Both the position numbers and the translations under genes were made by a program. Shown here one piece after another: positions 11,155 to 52,818 of a DNA stretch of 64,000 bases. Source of the stretch: Achatina immaculata (lineage: Eukaryota; Mollusca; Gastropoda; Stylommatophora; Achatinidae). The notes beneath the pieces are model-generated. The model searched no databases. It saw only the letters and a program-made list of their open reading frames with translations, and had not been told where the DNA came from. Numbering within the stretch: the stretch's first letter is position 1; each line of letters opens with the position of its first letter. Location of the stretch: contig CM019701.1 of assembly GCA_009760885.1 (NCBI GenBank), positions 39,115,515 through 39,179,514 of the forward strand, read 5' to 3'.

Positions 11155-12600
11155 CTCATTCATTTGCTTGTCCCTTGCGGAACTTTGCCTCCCTAACAGC
11201 ACTCCTGTAGACCTCTCGGTTGTGAGCAAGATGGCCTGCTGCTGATGCGTCCATTTGCAGATCTTCAACGATGTCTTGCAGCCATCTTCACCTTGGTCTT
11301 CCTCTCTTTCTTTTTTCCATTATGTATGCTTCCAAGACGGTCTTCTCTAGATTTTCATGACGTTGAATGTGTCCAAAATATATAAGTTTTCTCTCTTTAA
11401 TTCTCTTTACTAGCCAGCCTTCTTAAGTTCTTGTAGTATTGATATATTTGTTATTTTTTTTTGTCCATGATATTTGAAGAACTCTTCTGTAGCATTTACA
11501 TTCAAAGGCGTTTATGTGTGTCTCACCTGTTTTGTTAAGTGTCCAGGTCTCACTGGCATATGTTGCGATTGGAAAGATGCATGCCCTTAAAAATCGTATT
11601 TTTGTTCTTTCTGTTCCTCTCCACAGATTCTTTAGTTGTTTCACATTCTGAAGAGCGGTAGATGTCCTCCTTTTAATTTCCCTCATTGTATCTCCTTTAT
11701 TAGTTAGTAGTGATCCAAGATATTCAAAATTCTCCACTTCTTCCAATTTTTTCTCATTGATACATATTTCAGCTGCTGCCTTATTTGTTTTGTCAGTTGT
11801 CATCAATTTAGTTTTCTTCGCATTAAGATAGAGGTTCTGCTCTTCGCTGTTCTTACGGACTGACATAATTAGTTTTTTTCCATCCCTTTTTATGCTGTGG
11901 ACAGTAATACTGTGTCATCAGCATATCTAATCTCTGGTATTTCATAACCTCCAATTGTTATGGCATCCTAATATTATTTGTCTACATCTTTTCTAACATT
12001 CCTCATTATCTTTTCAGTATACAAGTTAAATAATTAAGACGACAAAGTGCACCCCTGACGGACCCCTTGTTTTATGTCAAACCAAGTTGTTTTACCATTT
12101 ATTCTTACTGCTGCTTGTTGGTCTAGATACAGCAGTGATGTTAATTGTATCAAATGTGTTGGAAATCCCATTTTTTGCATTATTTCCCAAAGTTTCTGGT
12201 GTTGTACACAATCAAATGCCTTTGAATAGTCTATAAAAGGTAAATATAGATTCACATTAAACTCTCTGCATTTCTCTATTATTAATCTTATACTGAATAT
12301 AAGATCTCTTGATCCTCTTCCTTGCCTGAAACCAGCTTGAACCACACTGACTTCTAATTTCTTACGAAGTCTACCCATTATGATTTTTAACAGACTTTTA
12401 CTGGCATGACTAATCAGGGCAACAGTTCTGTAGTTTGTGCATAATTTCAGTTTACCCTTTTTTGGCAGTGGTCTGAATACAGTTCTTTTCCATTCTTTTG
12501 GCCAGATACCTGAATGTCATATCTTTTTACATAGTGCATGATAGATTGTTGCACATTCGTTTCCTCCTGCTTTAATAAGTTCAGCTGTTATCTATTCTAC
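11155..12600 (-). mobile_element. RTE-like family A, RT domain to 3' end
   Basis: Minus-strand fragments in order cover the RT core (QAGFRQGRGSRDLIFSIR; FIDYSKAFDCVQHQKLW; GVRQGCTLSS), a YADD catalytic box at about 11908-11940, and the family A C-terminal tail down to 11160. Frameshifts and stops separate the pieces, and the endonuclease is absent. The copy is not functional. Confidence 0.8.
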
Positions 12601-12870
12601 TGCTAAGATATACAAATTCGTTGACCTCCTACACTAACTTGCTATCTACTCTCAGTACATTTTTGTTGTTCACATTTTGTTTCATTAATTTTTTATTTCC
12701 TAAGCTATTCTTTAATCCTATGTTGTTTACATTGTGAGTTAGCTTATTTATTTTATCTTGCATATCTTTGTGGCTGCTTGATTGTAGATAAAAGTCGTCG
12801 GCAAAGTCAAGGTCATCCAGTACTGTGTCAAGGGTAATGTTTTTTTTATTCTTCTTATTGTTAAACAAAA
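12600..12870 (-). mobile_element. Non-LTR retrotransposon fragment, RT motif region (family G)
   Basis: The minus-strand frame reads LDDLDFADDFYLQSSSHKDM followed by an INKLTHNVNNIGLK-like segment. This is the FADD catalytic box and following helix of a non-LTR reverse transcriptase, unlike families A-D. Only about 80 codons remain. Confidence 0.7.
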
Positions 12871-13344
12871 ATGACTCATTGAAGAACTCGCAGATACAAA
12901 ATGTATAGTAGGAAATTTTTATTCAGATACGTGTTCATGAATTGAACTGATATATATGTAGATCAGTATGTAGGTATTGATAATTTTAAAATGATATCAC
13001 TAATTAAAAACAATGCAGACTTTGATAAAACAAATTATGAAATTATAACACTGTTTCATTGACTTTCAGGAGTGAGATTAAAGTATTTTTTTTCCTGAGT
13101 TTTAAAAATATGAATAAATAACTTACAAAAACAGAGTTTACAATATTTTCTTTCTGCTGCATTCAGTTTTCTTCCTGCTGTATTCAGTTTTCTTCCTGCT
13201 GTATTCTTCCTTTCCTTTTCATCTCGCTCCACACAAACATACACACACAGAATCACACACAGACACATACACATTTGTCAGCTGTCTTTTTCATGTATAT
13301 TTTCTGGCTCATTTGGCCTAAATTGCGGTAGCGTGTAAACTTCG

Positions 13345-13735
13345 GCGTTAGAACATTTCAACGTTTGTGTGCATGATTTAAGGTCTTGGACGGTAGAACA
13401 TTTCAACGTTTGTGTGCATGATTTAAGGTCTTGGACGGTAGAACATTTCAACATTTGCGTGCATGATTTAAGGTCTTGGACGGTAGAACATTTCAACATT
13501 TGTGTGCATGATTTAAGGTCTTGGACGGTAGAACATTTCAACGTTTGTGTGCATGATTTAAGGTCTTGGACGGTAGAACATTTCAACGTTTGTGTGCATG
13601 ATTTAAGGTCTTGGACAGTAGAACATTTCAATGTTTGTGTGCATCATTTAAGGTCTTTGGCGGTAGAACATTTCAACGTTTGTGTGCATGATTTAGCATC
13701 TTCGGGGGGTAGAACACTTCAACATTTGTATGTAT
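13345..13735 (+). repeat. 45-bp minisatellite
   Basis: About 8.5 copies of a 45-bp unit containing GTAGAACATTTCAACGTTTG and GTGCATGATTTAAGGTCTTG. The period is divisible by three and gives open frames on both strands, which I attribute to the repeat. Copies are nearly identical; the last two are degenerate. Confidence 0.95.
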
Positions 13736-14088
13736 GGTTTAGAGATTACGTCTTTAAGTAGACACTCGGATTGCTATAAATAAGAGTACTGACAAAAGTG
13801 GCTCGTTATTTGCTTAAATATGAACCAGCCACTCCATAGGTAGGGAATGACGGATAGGAACTGCTCATTTGACTTTCTTTTCTTTTTCTGAACATCGCCG
13901 AGGTGTCTTAAGACCTAAAGACATAAATTCATGGAGACCTGTCTCTGCCCTGCACTCGCAATAGAAGGATCGAAAATGTGACAAAATCCTGGATATTTTT
14001 TTAACTGTCACCGATTTTTGCTATAGGTTTACTTTGAATGTACCGTAGCGAGACAGTCATGGCTATCTTTATTTACTCGTACTTAACA

Positions 14089-14241
14089 GTGTCATGTACT
14101 GTTCGCAGACTGACCTTCGTGTTCATGTAAAGCGGTTAATGGTGTCATGTACTGTTCGCAGACTGACTTTCGTGTTCGTGTAAAGCGGTTAACGGTGTCA
14201 TGTACTGTTCGCAGACTGACCTTCGTGTTCATGTAAAGCGG
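14089..14241 (+). repeat. 53-bp tandem repeat, about three copies
   Basis: GTGTCATGTACTGTTCGCAG starts at 14089, 14142 and 14195, giving a 53-bp period. It lies 3' of the host gene's stop codon and could be within its 3' UTR if a TTTATT on the plus strand at about 14068 (AATAAA on the minus strand) is the poly(A) signal. Confidence 0.9.
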
Positions 14242-14686
14242 CGAAGAAAGAAGATATGTGTGGATGGGAGGGCTATTAACCCCGGTCTCTGGATCCGCCT
14301 GTCTATCCAATGCCATGCCGACAGGCGCTGGCGGCCATGCTTTTCCATAATGCTCTATTCCTGGTGTTAATTATGAGCTGGATAGTGTTCTTTCACCATG
14401 CCACATCACCTTCTCTCTTTGTCTGCCTCGCCCTCTTTTGCCCTTTATCATCACTGTTGTCTCTGGGTGGCATAGTTTAATCACTCTCGAGGACGGAGAT
14501 CGCCGGGAGTTTAGTCTGACGAAGTCAACTAGTCAACAAACGCCAGGAAGAGTCAAGTCAGGCGTCCTATATGACTAGTTTGAATGATATCACTTGCGTC
14601 ATTCAAGCCAACGTTTCCCCACAGCTTAGAACCGTCGCTTCTTTAACCACTGACCTTTCAGCTGTACTGCTGTTCTATGTATTGAT

Positions 14687-44757
<30,071 letters not shown>

Positions 44758-44786
44758 TTTGGAGGAGCGCTGAATGCTGAGTTCGT

Positions 44787-44823
44787 ACTGAGAAGATATC
44801 GGTGGACAACAGTTTACCTTATA
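44787..44823 (-). promoter_or_regulatory. Candidate core promoter of the host gene
   Basis: On the minus strand a TATAAGG lies at 44823-44817, and about 33 bases downstream is TCAGT (44791-44787), an initiator-like match. The implied 5' UTR is about 30 nt. Both motifs are short and could occur by chance, and an upstream non-coding exon is possible. Confidence 0.3.
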
Positions 44824-44999
44824 GTTGTGTTTGAATTTGTCTCAAACAATTTGTTTGTGTCAGACAAAGCCTGTAGCCTAAATATTAGTTGCTCTTGAAG
44901 ATTTTTATATCATTTCAAAATTTTTTTTATCTTATAATTTGTAGTCAAGATCGATTCCACCCAGAGGCTCACGAGTCAATCTAAATGTAGAAATGGGTT

Positions 45000-45400
45000 T
45001 TGCTTCTCTTCTTCTTCTTCTTCTTCTTTCTGTCTCCCTCGAACTGCGAGTTTGTGCTTTTTTGAAGCCGATGCAGTGAAGGTGTTGAAGCACAGCTTCG
45101 TGTCGGATTGGGAGCGGGTTGCGGCGGCTATTTTGTTCAGTTCCTATGTGGCGCTAAACAAAAGCAGGGTGTATGCAGTACTTCTTTAGCAGACTCCACC
45201 ACCGTAGAGACTGCGGCGATCCATGCCCCGTTAGCCAGGCTGGGCCTGTTACTGGAGACACCAACTGAGAGGTGGGATAGGGTCTTGATCAGCTGTGGTT
45301 CGCCAACCCTGATGCTAGCAAGTCAGCTATGGATCGCTTGTTGCCGAATCGGATGGCGACCAGGCCTGATACGGGTCTTACTAGCTAGTGACACAGTCTG
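45000..45400 (+). mobile_element. Dispersed element X, most complete copy
   Basis: Begins after a (TTC)n run and contains GTTGAAGCACAGCTTCGTGT, AGTACTTCTTTAGCAGACTC, GGGCCTGTTACTGGAGACAC, GATAGGGTCTTGATCAGCTG and GATGCTAGCAAGTCAGCTAT, then CGACCAGGCCTGATACGGG. It serves as the reference for the copies at 180, 1903, 7870 and 20865. The open frame of 99 codons across it shows no domain. It lies just upstream of the host gene. Confidence 0.7.
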
Positions 45401-45814
45401 GACGTAATGAAAGAGGTCAACAGGTGGCTCTGGCCACATCACCTTAAATGTGTTTTCTTCTAGGACATTCTGCTGAGGAAACAGAACCAGGAAGAACTCG
45501 CCAGCCCGGACCTCTAGGAGCTTTTGGTAAATTAGATTTCAAAGATGTCTGAACTTCTTGCTTGAAATAGCGGACGAATTGAAGACAAGGCGAGTATGAA
45601 GTTATAATTTAAGCTTCAGAATGCGCCATAAGCTGCTGCTTCTGCTAGTGTTTTGTGCGTTCGAAAAATAAGGGTGTGGAGTTCCACGCCGTAGAATGAC
45701 TGAACATTTTTCAGGTAGGGCAAACGAAAACTGGATAAGACTGTCAGTTCTGCTAGCATCAGGCTTTTGCCCTATCTCAGTCGGCGCAGGTTACCAACAT
45801 CAAAAGTATGCCCA

Positions 45815-45937
45815 TGACAGCAACAGTCAGTAACAACCTTCAACAACAGTCAGTAACAACCTTCAACAACAGTCAGTAACAACCTTCAGCAACACTCAGT
45901 AACAACCTTCAGCAACAGTCAGTAACAACCTTCAGAA
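45815..45937 (+). repeat. 23-bp tandem repeat
   Basis: Five to six copies of CAGTCAGTAACAACCTTCAA followed by CAA, period about 23 bp. Confidence 0.9.
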
Positions 45938-46039
45938 GACAATGAAAGCTACGTTTGTGCGCGTCAAATTGAATAAATCAAAATGAATCCGATTGTACAA
46001 AGTGCCATTTATTCGTATTTTGACTGGCATGTTGGCGGT

Positions 46040-46308
46040 ATAACGGACACTGTACATCCCCACAGGACAAAAATATCAACACTGTATATCCTCACAGGAC
46101 AAAAATATCAACACTGTATATCCTCACAGGACAAAAATATCAACACTGTATATCCTCACAGGACAAAAATATCAACACTGTACATCCCCACAGGACAAAA
46201 ATATCAACACTGTATATCCTCATAGGACATACATAGCAATACCGTGTATCCTCATGGAACAAAAATCAAAACTATACATCCTCACAGGACAAAATTATCA
46301 ACACTGTA
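46040..46308 (+). repeat. 32-bp minisatellite, left part
   Basis: About eight copies of AAAAATATCAACACTGTATA followed by TCCTCACAGGAC. The same unit resumes at 47277 beyond an insert. Confidence 0.95.
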
Positions 46309-47276
46309 ATGTAAACTTTGCGGGGTGCTAAGTCTACACTTAGGGACATTTTAGGGTAGAGACAGGACCTGAAACCTAACTGCAACCCCAAACTCATGGC
46401 CTATGTACTACCGTATTGGGTGGCCAGGCATAAATCATTCTAATCTACAACCCATGCTCCTCCCTCCAAGGACACTATATGCCAGTCCTGCAGTGTATTT
46501 ACATTCATTCACACAAATGACATGACATGTATTACACATTACAAAATTAAGCAATCAAAATAGATCAATATTTATTATGCACACTACATACCACATCACG
46601 TCGCACAACATTACATACACAAGACATCCCATATATCATCATGAATGAAACAAGTATGACACCAATATATAATGCATAATACTCTAATATGTAACTGAAT
46701 CATGTGGGCTGCCTGGCCTGGGCTCTCCTGGCCCTCATAAGCAAAACATATATTCATCTTAAATGGTGCCAATGCACTTATTAACATATTCCAGCTACCT
46801 CTGATGTAAGTCCACCTCCCCACACACTATACATCATCTCCATTTCGTGCAATGAGTATCGAAACAGATATCTCCACCCTTTGTGCCAACGCACTAAAAA
46901 ATGATGGCATAGCTCCCAAGTTGTGCCAACGCACTGAAATAATAACATTTAACTCCTCCTATGTGCCAATGCACTAATATTTGACATATAACTCCTCCTT
47001 TGTGCCAACGCACTGATATATTAATTTGAATCAGCGAAATCTCCAAACACGATGATAATGATATGAAATACACAACACATAATTAATCTCCAAAACATAT
47101 TGATCGAATAGTATCACATCGGCTGGGACTAACACAGACAAAACGAAATCACCCCTGCCATGCCTGCTGGCTATGCTTGTCTCCGTTTCCCGCCACCCTT
47201 TCTTCCTTTATATATGGGTCTTCATCTGCCAGTATCACATGAAAGGCATCGCTCCGCCCACAGTTCGTACACTATT
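46309..47276. mobile_element. Insertion of about 970 bp splitting the 32-bp array
   Basis: The array is interrupted exactly within a unit: it stops after AACACTGTA and resumes with CTGTATATGCTCACAGG. CTGTA (46304-46308 and 47277-47281) flanks the insert, consistent with a 5-bp target-site duplication. The insert has no coding capacity. It contains four or five copies of a roughly 50-bp motif around GTGCCAACGCACT (46765-47015). The TSD length would fit a solo LTR or another non-autonomous element. Ends are not obviously TG..CA. Confidence 0.6.
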
Positions 47277-47485
47277 CTGTATATGCTCACAGGCCAAAAT
47301 ATCAACACTGTATATCCTCGTAGGACAAAATATCAATATGGTATATCCTCACAGGACAAACATATCAACACTGTATATCCTAAGAGGACAAACCTATCAA
47401 CACTTTATATCCTCACACAACAAAAATTATCAACACTGTATATCGTCACCGGGCTAAAATATCAACACTGTACATCTTCAAAAAT
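47277..47485 (+). repeat. 32-bp minisatellite, right part
   Basis: About six more diverged copies of the unit at 46040-46308. Confidence 0.9.
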
Positions 47486-47635
47486 CAAACTCCAACTCTC
47501 TCGAAAACCCTCCAACCCGATTCCAGCCTGCCTTCCCCACAAATCAGCTGCGAGGCGAACTTGAATCTTGTTTATTTTCGAACCGAGTCACTTTTCAAGT
47601 ATCAGTGCTCCAGACATTACCTTACTGATATAATC

Positions 47636-47655
47636 ATCATGATCATCATCATCAG

Positions 47656-47690
<35 letters not shown>

Positions 47691-47693
47691 ACA
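47636..47693. repeat. (ATC)n microsatellite
   Basis: An imperfect ATC run of about 55 bp. Confidence 0.9.
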
Positions 47694-47694
47694 T

Positions 47695-48023
47695 CCCCTT
47701 GTGTTGGATCCAGCCAGCCATTGTTTCACAGTTGAAACGAGATAAGTTTAAGAAGATTTTAATAAATTTTATCAGAGGCAGACAATCGAGATTAATATGG
47801 CATTTCCTGAGAAGAGGAAACCTGGAACACACTGAGGCAACTGGAAAAACTGAGGGAAGACGAGAAAGACAGACAGAGGAAGATAGAGAGAGAAGTTACT
47901 GAATCGGCTGTCAGTGTGGTTGGGAAGAAAGTCACCGGCGGAGCTTGTAATCACTTCAAAAGACAGGGAATTGTGGAGAGAAATGATCGCTTAAGCTACG
48001 CGGCATGGCACTTGGTTGCTTGC

Positions 48024-48055
<32 letters not shown>
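47695..48055 (+). mobile_element. RTE-like family C/H relative, 3' end with (TTGA)n tail
   Basis: Plus-strand pieces: RGRQSRLIWHFLRRGNLEHT, TGKTEGRRERQ, then in other frames LNRLSVWLGRKSPAELVITS and KDRELWREMIA. It ends GGCATGGCACTTGG and (TTGA)n at about 48020-48055. A dead copy with at least two frameshifts. Confidence 0.75.
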
Positions 48056-48354
48056 GTATCGTACACTGTCTCTATTGTTATAGTAATATCTTATATACAG
48101 TGGTTCCCCATCAATACTAAAAGTGTGTGAAATACGTCCTACCTTCTTGTTATCTGGGGCACATAATGTCGTCACAGTGATCGAGTGAATCAGTTAGGAT
48201 GATGGATCATCAGAAGGACATGTTTGCTTCCTTTTCAGTTCACAAACCCCATAAATCGTCCTTTCAATGTCTGCACCATGATCAGTACCTGAGTCAGTCA
48301 TCCAGGTCCCAGCCTGTCAGATAAAGCCTGATGAGTATGTGAATCGGTCATCCA

Positions 48355-48625
48355 GATTGAGTTAATTGCCCTAACACTATTATTAAAACTACAGGTAAAA
48401 ATTACAAGTTGAGTTAATTGCCTTAACATTATAATTAAAATTACAGGTAAATATTACAGCAAACTGAATTAATTGCCTTAACATTATTATTAAAACTACA
48501 GGTAAAAATTACAGCAAATTGAGTTAATTGCCTTAACATTGTTATTAAAACTACAGGTAAAAATTACAACAAGCTGGGTTAACTGCCCTAACATTGTTAC
48601 CAAAATTAGCAGGTAAAAATTTCGA
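48355..48625 (+). repeat. About 55-bp minisatellite
   Basis: Five copies of GAGTTAATTGCCTTAACATT then ATTATTAAAACTACAGGTAA and AAATTACA. Copies diverge progressively towards 48625. Confidence 0.9.
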
Positions 48626-49285
48626 CACCTTGAGTTTAACTTACCTAACAATATTACTAAAAGTTACACTAAACAGGTAATCGCTCCAAGAACTTTAAAC
48701 CTTACACTTGGTTTCGAGAAACTAGCAGCGAACAAGTCCCACAGAACTAACAGATAATCCCGGGCGTCTGTCATTCTCATGAGGCGATGATCAATTAAGA
48801 ACCTTGCTTTCTTTGGCCTGCACGGGACCTAGAGCAACCGGAGCTCAATGCCTTTTAGATAAAAAAAAAAAGCTGACTGTCTCTGATTAGAACTTGACTG
48901 TGGACATCGGCTACTCTGCTTTAAGCTGGTACATTTCACTGTGACAGCCTGGGGACCCTGACCATCCACCTGAGCTGTACCCGCTGGAGTATGACTTCTG
49001 GCATGTCCAACCAAGCTGGGGGAGGTCTGCGTGGGCAGGGGTCAGACGAAACTCGCCACCCTGGTCCTTGACCCCATGCTCCGTTAAAAGAAAAGATTAG
49101 TGTTACGGGACAGACAGAGAGACCTCGAAATTGGACGGATCAAAGTGGATTACGACTTTGAAAGGTCAAAAAAAATATATTTGAAACACGGAATATAAAA
49201 CAAAACCGTACCAACAGCCACATGATGAGGTCACACATAAGATGTTTAGTCCAGGTTCTAGCATCCACTGCTGTGGCCACGCGCT
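48626..49285. other. No supported gene; GC-richer segment
   Basis: 48830-49080 is less AT-rich and holds a short minus-strand frame with an AG acceptor-like site. It has no domain and no phase link to exon 1. It could be an upstream non-coding exon of the host gene, which cannot be decided here. Confidence 0.35.
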
Positions 49286-49287
49286 CT

Positions 49288-49332
49288 GTTATTGTTGCTG
49301 TTGTTGTTGTTGCTGTTGTTGTTGTTGTTTAT
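49288..49332. repeat. (GTT)n microsatellite
   Basis: TTG/TGC trinucleotide run. Confidence 0.9.
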
Positions 49333-49845
49333 AATAAACAGTTACTGCGTTGTTTCCTCCTTGTGAAGCGAGATCAGAGAAATAAATGTTTCTAGTAACA
49401 GAGTACGGCCCTCAGATCACTGGAGTCTGAATGCAAATGTAAATGTACTTTAATCAGTTAACAGAAGTATGGCTGACTGAGCAGAGTAAGATTATGTATA
49501 TGTTAGCTCCTCGTTAAACATGAGTTTATTTTTAATATAAAATTACTGAAATAAAAAACAAGGCACACATAGGATAGAATACTTTTGAGGCAAAAAAATC
49601 ATGAACAACATCCGGTTACTGGCATGGTATGAGAGTGAGTGTGTGTGCGTGCAAGTGCGCACCGGTGCGAAGTTTATGAAGGCGCGAGATGTTACAGCCG
49701 GCGTGTAACATGCTCAGATGAGAGTTCGTGGGTGGGGCGGGGGGGTAATCGTTCAGACTGGGGAAAAAAAGAGTAGTAACGAATGGGACTGTACTCCTAC
49801 ATGCCTTACAGCCACCCAGGATTTCACCGGTCCTGTTAAACCAAC

Positions 49846-49936
49846 TTGTGATTAAACCAACTTGTGATTAAACCAACTTGTGATTAAACCAACTTGTGAT
49901 TAAACCAACTTGTGATTAAACCAACTTGTGATTAAA
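49846..49936 (+). repeat. 16-bp tandem repeat
   Basis: Six perfect copies of ACCAACTTGTGATTAA. Confidence 0.97.
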
Positions 49937-49954
49937 CGTCATTTATTTATTCAT

Positions 49955-50447
49955 CATGAAAGTGTGGCTTCAGTGTCACGTCCATCATGAAAGTGTAGCT
50001 TTAGTGTCATGTCTATCATGAAAGTGTATCTTTAGTGTCACGTCCATCATGAAGTGTAGCTTTAGTGTCACGTCTATCACGAAAGCTTAGCTGTAGTGTC
50101 GCGCCTATCATGAAAGTGTAGCTTTAGTGTCATGTCTATTGTGAAAGCGTAACTACAGTGTCACGTATATCATGAAAGTGTAGCTACAGTGTCACGTCTG
50201 TTATGAAAGTGTGGCTTCATTGTCATGTCTATTATGAAAGTGTACTTCAGTGTCACGTCTATCATGAAAGTGTAGCTTCAGTGTCACGTCTATTATGAAA
50301 GTGTAGCTTCGATGTCACGTCTATTATGAAAGTGTAGCTTTAGTGTCACGTCTATTATGAACGTGTAGCTTTAGTGTCACGTCTATTATGAAAGTGTAGC
50401 TACAGTGTCACGTCTATTATGAATGTGTAGCTTCAGTGTCACGTCTA
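49955..50447 (+). repeat. 31-bp minisatellite
   Basis: About 15 copies of TATTATGAAAGTGTAGCTTT followed by AGTGTCACGTC, with point variation and occasional one- to two-base gaps. Confidence 0.95.
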
Positions 50448-50692
50448 CATATTTTATGCTGCGGTTATGGAAAAGTGGAGTGATTGTGTGTGTATGTGGA
50501 GGGGGGGGGGAGAAATAAAAGCAAAATTTGCTAAGAAATCAGAATTCAGAAATCAGAATCCGATATCACCACATTCAGGACAAACCCGTGCAAGCTCCGC
50601 CATTAGGCTTCCTTCCCCCCGCCCCAACATCAACTGAAGTGTTTATCTACTAATGGTTTCTGTAAAATGTTGGTTGTTGATTATACGTTTTA

Positions 50693-50860
50693 TGATAGTA
50701 TATTGTAAGGAAAATAATAAGCTTTAATAGTTAAGGGACTTGATTATGTCCCTTGTTCGTAATATCGATTGTTTAGCACTAGTCAGTTCACGTTCGACGA
50801 GGAAAGTTTCTTAGCTCAAGTAACTTTGACAGGTAGAGTTAACTGTCACCGGATTATTAT
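50693..50860 (+). mobile_element. LTR 5' end of a Gypsy-type element (left copy, truncated)
   Basis: Begins TGATAGTATATTGTAAGG and matches 52822-52984 through GGGACTTGATTATGTCCCTT, TAATATCGATTGTTTA, TTCTTAGCTCAAGTAACTTT and TTAACTGTCACCGGATTATT. After about 168 bp the similarity stops and pol-like sequence follows, so most of the LTR and the 5' internal region are deleted. Confidence 0.75.
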
Positions 50861-50939
50861 AGAAGTTTTGCAGAATCTGATAGGGAATGTGAGGAACCAC
50901 TCCTAGACATAGTTCGGTTCGATCTAGTGGTTGAGTAGG

Positions 50940-52120
50940 GACGAGATCCTGAAATAGCCAGAATAAAAGCGTCTCTTGAAGCGACAGGAAATAGTGCCCA
51001 AAGTATGAGAACTTTATGATACATCAGGGCAGGGTGTATCTTCTTTCCAGGCCTGATGAACTAGAGGCACGATTGAGATGTTTCTAGTCATCTTCGATCT
51101 CATATGTTGTTACAGTTCCGTGAAGAAAGTGGACATATGGGTCGAGATAAAGCGTGTTCTGCTTCGGCTTCCCGATATTATTGGCCAAAACATGTTTCAG
51201 GATTGTTATCAACATGTAGAGTCTTGTGGGGCGATGTCGAAAACGCAACATTCTGCACAAGAACGCAGCGCTGCAAGAGACAGACATTCCGTGCTTTCCT
51301 TTCTAGAAAGATCTCGTTGGATTTCTCAGGCCCGTATCCGCCAACGTTGGCGGGAAATAGGTACATCATCCATGCGGGAGATTGGCTAACTCTACGGCCA
51401 GAATGTTTCTCAGTGCCAGACAAGACAGCCCCCACGGTGGCTGAGGTTTTGTTGCAGCGGATAATCCCGCATGACTCTACAACAACATCGGTAGTGGTTA
51501 AGGACAACGGGGCTGAGTTTGTGAATAACTCTTTTGAAGCAACTGCTCAAACAGCTCCTTGTTCAGCATGTTACTACGGTGCTGTATCACCCACAGAGCA
51601 AAGTCAGGAATGAAAGAATGCATCGCACCCTCATTGATATTTTGTCGAAGCATGTGAATGAGATTCCACAGATGTGGGATGTGTTGTTACCAATGGCAGT
51701 AGAGGGTGGGAGCATTCGTATGAACGTGAATGAGAGTTAGAGGTATCTCCCGTCTTCTCTTTTTTATACGGCAGGCACCCTTGACTACCCATGGATAACT
51801 TGTTGCGCCCCCTATGTTCGTTACTATGGGGAGGACCCTGCAGAGATCAGGTTGTTGCAGCAGCACCGTACGTTCCTTCAAGTATTTCGTAATTTAAATA
51901 AGCCCCGCCCCCCAGACTAAGAGCAAGCTACAATGAACGTTGGAGATGCCAAACATTTCCGAGGGAGACATTGTAGCGTATAGAGTTCATCCACGCCGTT
52001 CCAAGTTAGATGCACAGTGGGCCCCGCTTTATACGATGATCAGGCGGCTGCCTCCACCTTCCTGAACCAGAACCAGGCTGATGGGAGAACCCATTAGGTC
52101 CACGCAAACGACGTACACAA
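50940..52120 (+). pseudogene. Gypsy-type integrase remnant
   Basis: Frameshifted pieces give EESGHMGRDK (zinc-finger region), RYYWPKHVS, ISLDFSGPYPPTLAGNRYII (first catalytic Asp), VVVKDNGAEFVNNSFEAT (second Asp, DNGxEF), then YHPQSKVRNERMHRTLIDIL (catalytic Glu) in the next frame and YGEDPAEIRLLQQHRTF further on. At least three frame changes occur. Gag, protease, RT and RNase H are not visible. The family call is from the D-D-E spacing and the HPQSNG-like motif. Confidence 0.85.
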
Positions 52121-52787
52121 AGTGGTGGTCCAGTGGCGAGAGCCTCCTCAAAAGCTGCACAGTTTGCGTTCAGCGCGGTTTGTTCTGCCTCCTTTGATAG
52201 CGATGCCAACAATTTTGAGTCGGATGTCGGCAGTGATAAGGCGCATGCAGGAGGGGCTGGCGATACCCTCACACATTTGTTGAGGAATGTTCGGACTGAA
52301 GTGGACGGCTCTTCTTCAGAGACCCCTTTTCCACTTCCGGAACTCTATACAAGAGCGATGGCTCGACTCGGGGAGCACATTGCTTCCCCTTCGGGTATGG
52401 ATGGGCCCACATCTACAGTGGCCCTTTCTGGTGATAACACTCCCACGAGTTCCGAAGACATTCCAAAAACTAGTTACAGAAGCGAACTAAGACACTAGAC
52501 AGACAGTGTTCTGTGCAAGGAATCCACTCTTTGCTGCTGTCCTATATTCATAAAACTTTAATATGGTGTGAATGACAGAGTTCAAAATAGCTGCTGTAAA
52601 TACTCGTGTATATATATATATTGTAAGCACCACAGAGGATTTGTGTACTATAATGTACAATTTTTGTGAGAGCATATGTCCCATTGGGGATTAATATTAT
52701 GAATATGGATTGCATTACTGCTCAGTAATGGTGAGAAATTGCTAGTACTTTTGAGAGATTGTGAGAGATTTGTTCAGGAAATCCAGT

Positions 52788-52818
52788 TGCGGGGGGGGGG
52801 GGGGGGGGGAGAGAATAA
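52788..52818 (+). other. Polypurine tract preceding the 3' LTR
   Basis: A G-run of about 20 bases then AGAGAATAATTG lies immediately upstream of TGATAG at 52822, the usual position of plus-strand priming in LTR elements. Confidence 0.65.

Noticed and set aside
13278..13761. Overlapping open frames of about 120-130 codons on both strands
   Set aside because: A 45-bp array gives both. No signal peptide, no splice context.
48829..49014. Possible exon or small protein on the minus strand
   Set aside because: No domain, no phase partner and weak borders. It could only be a non-coding upstream exon, which cannot be shown from sequence.
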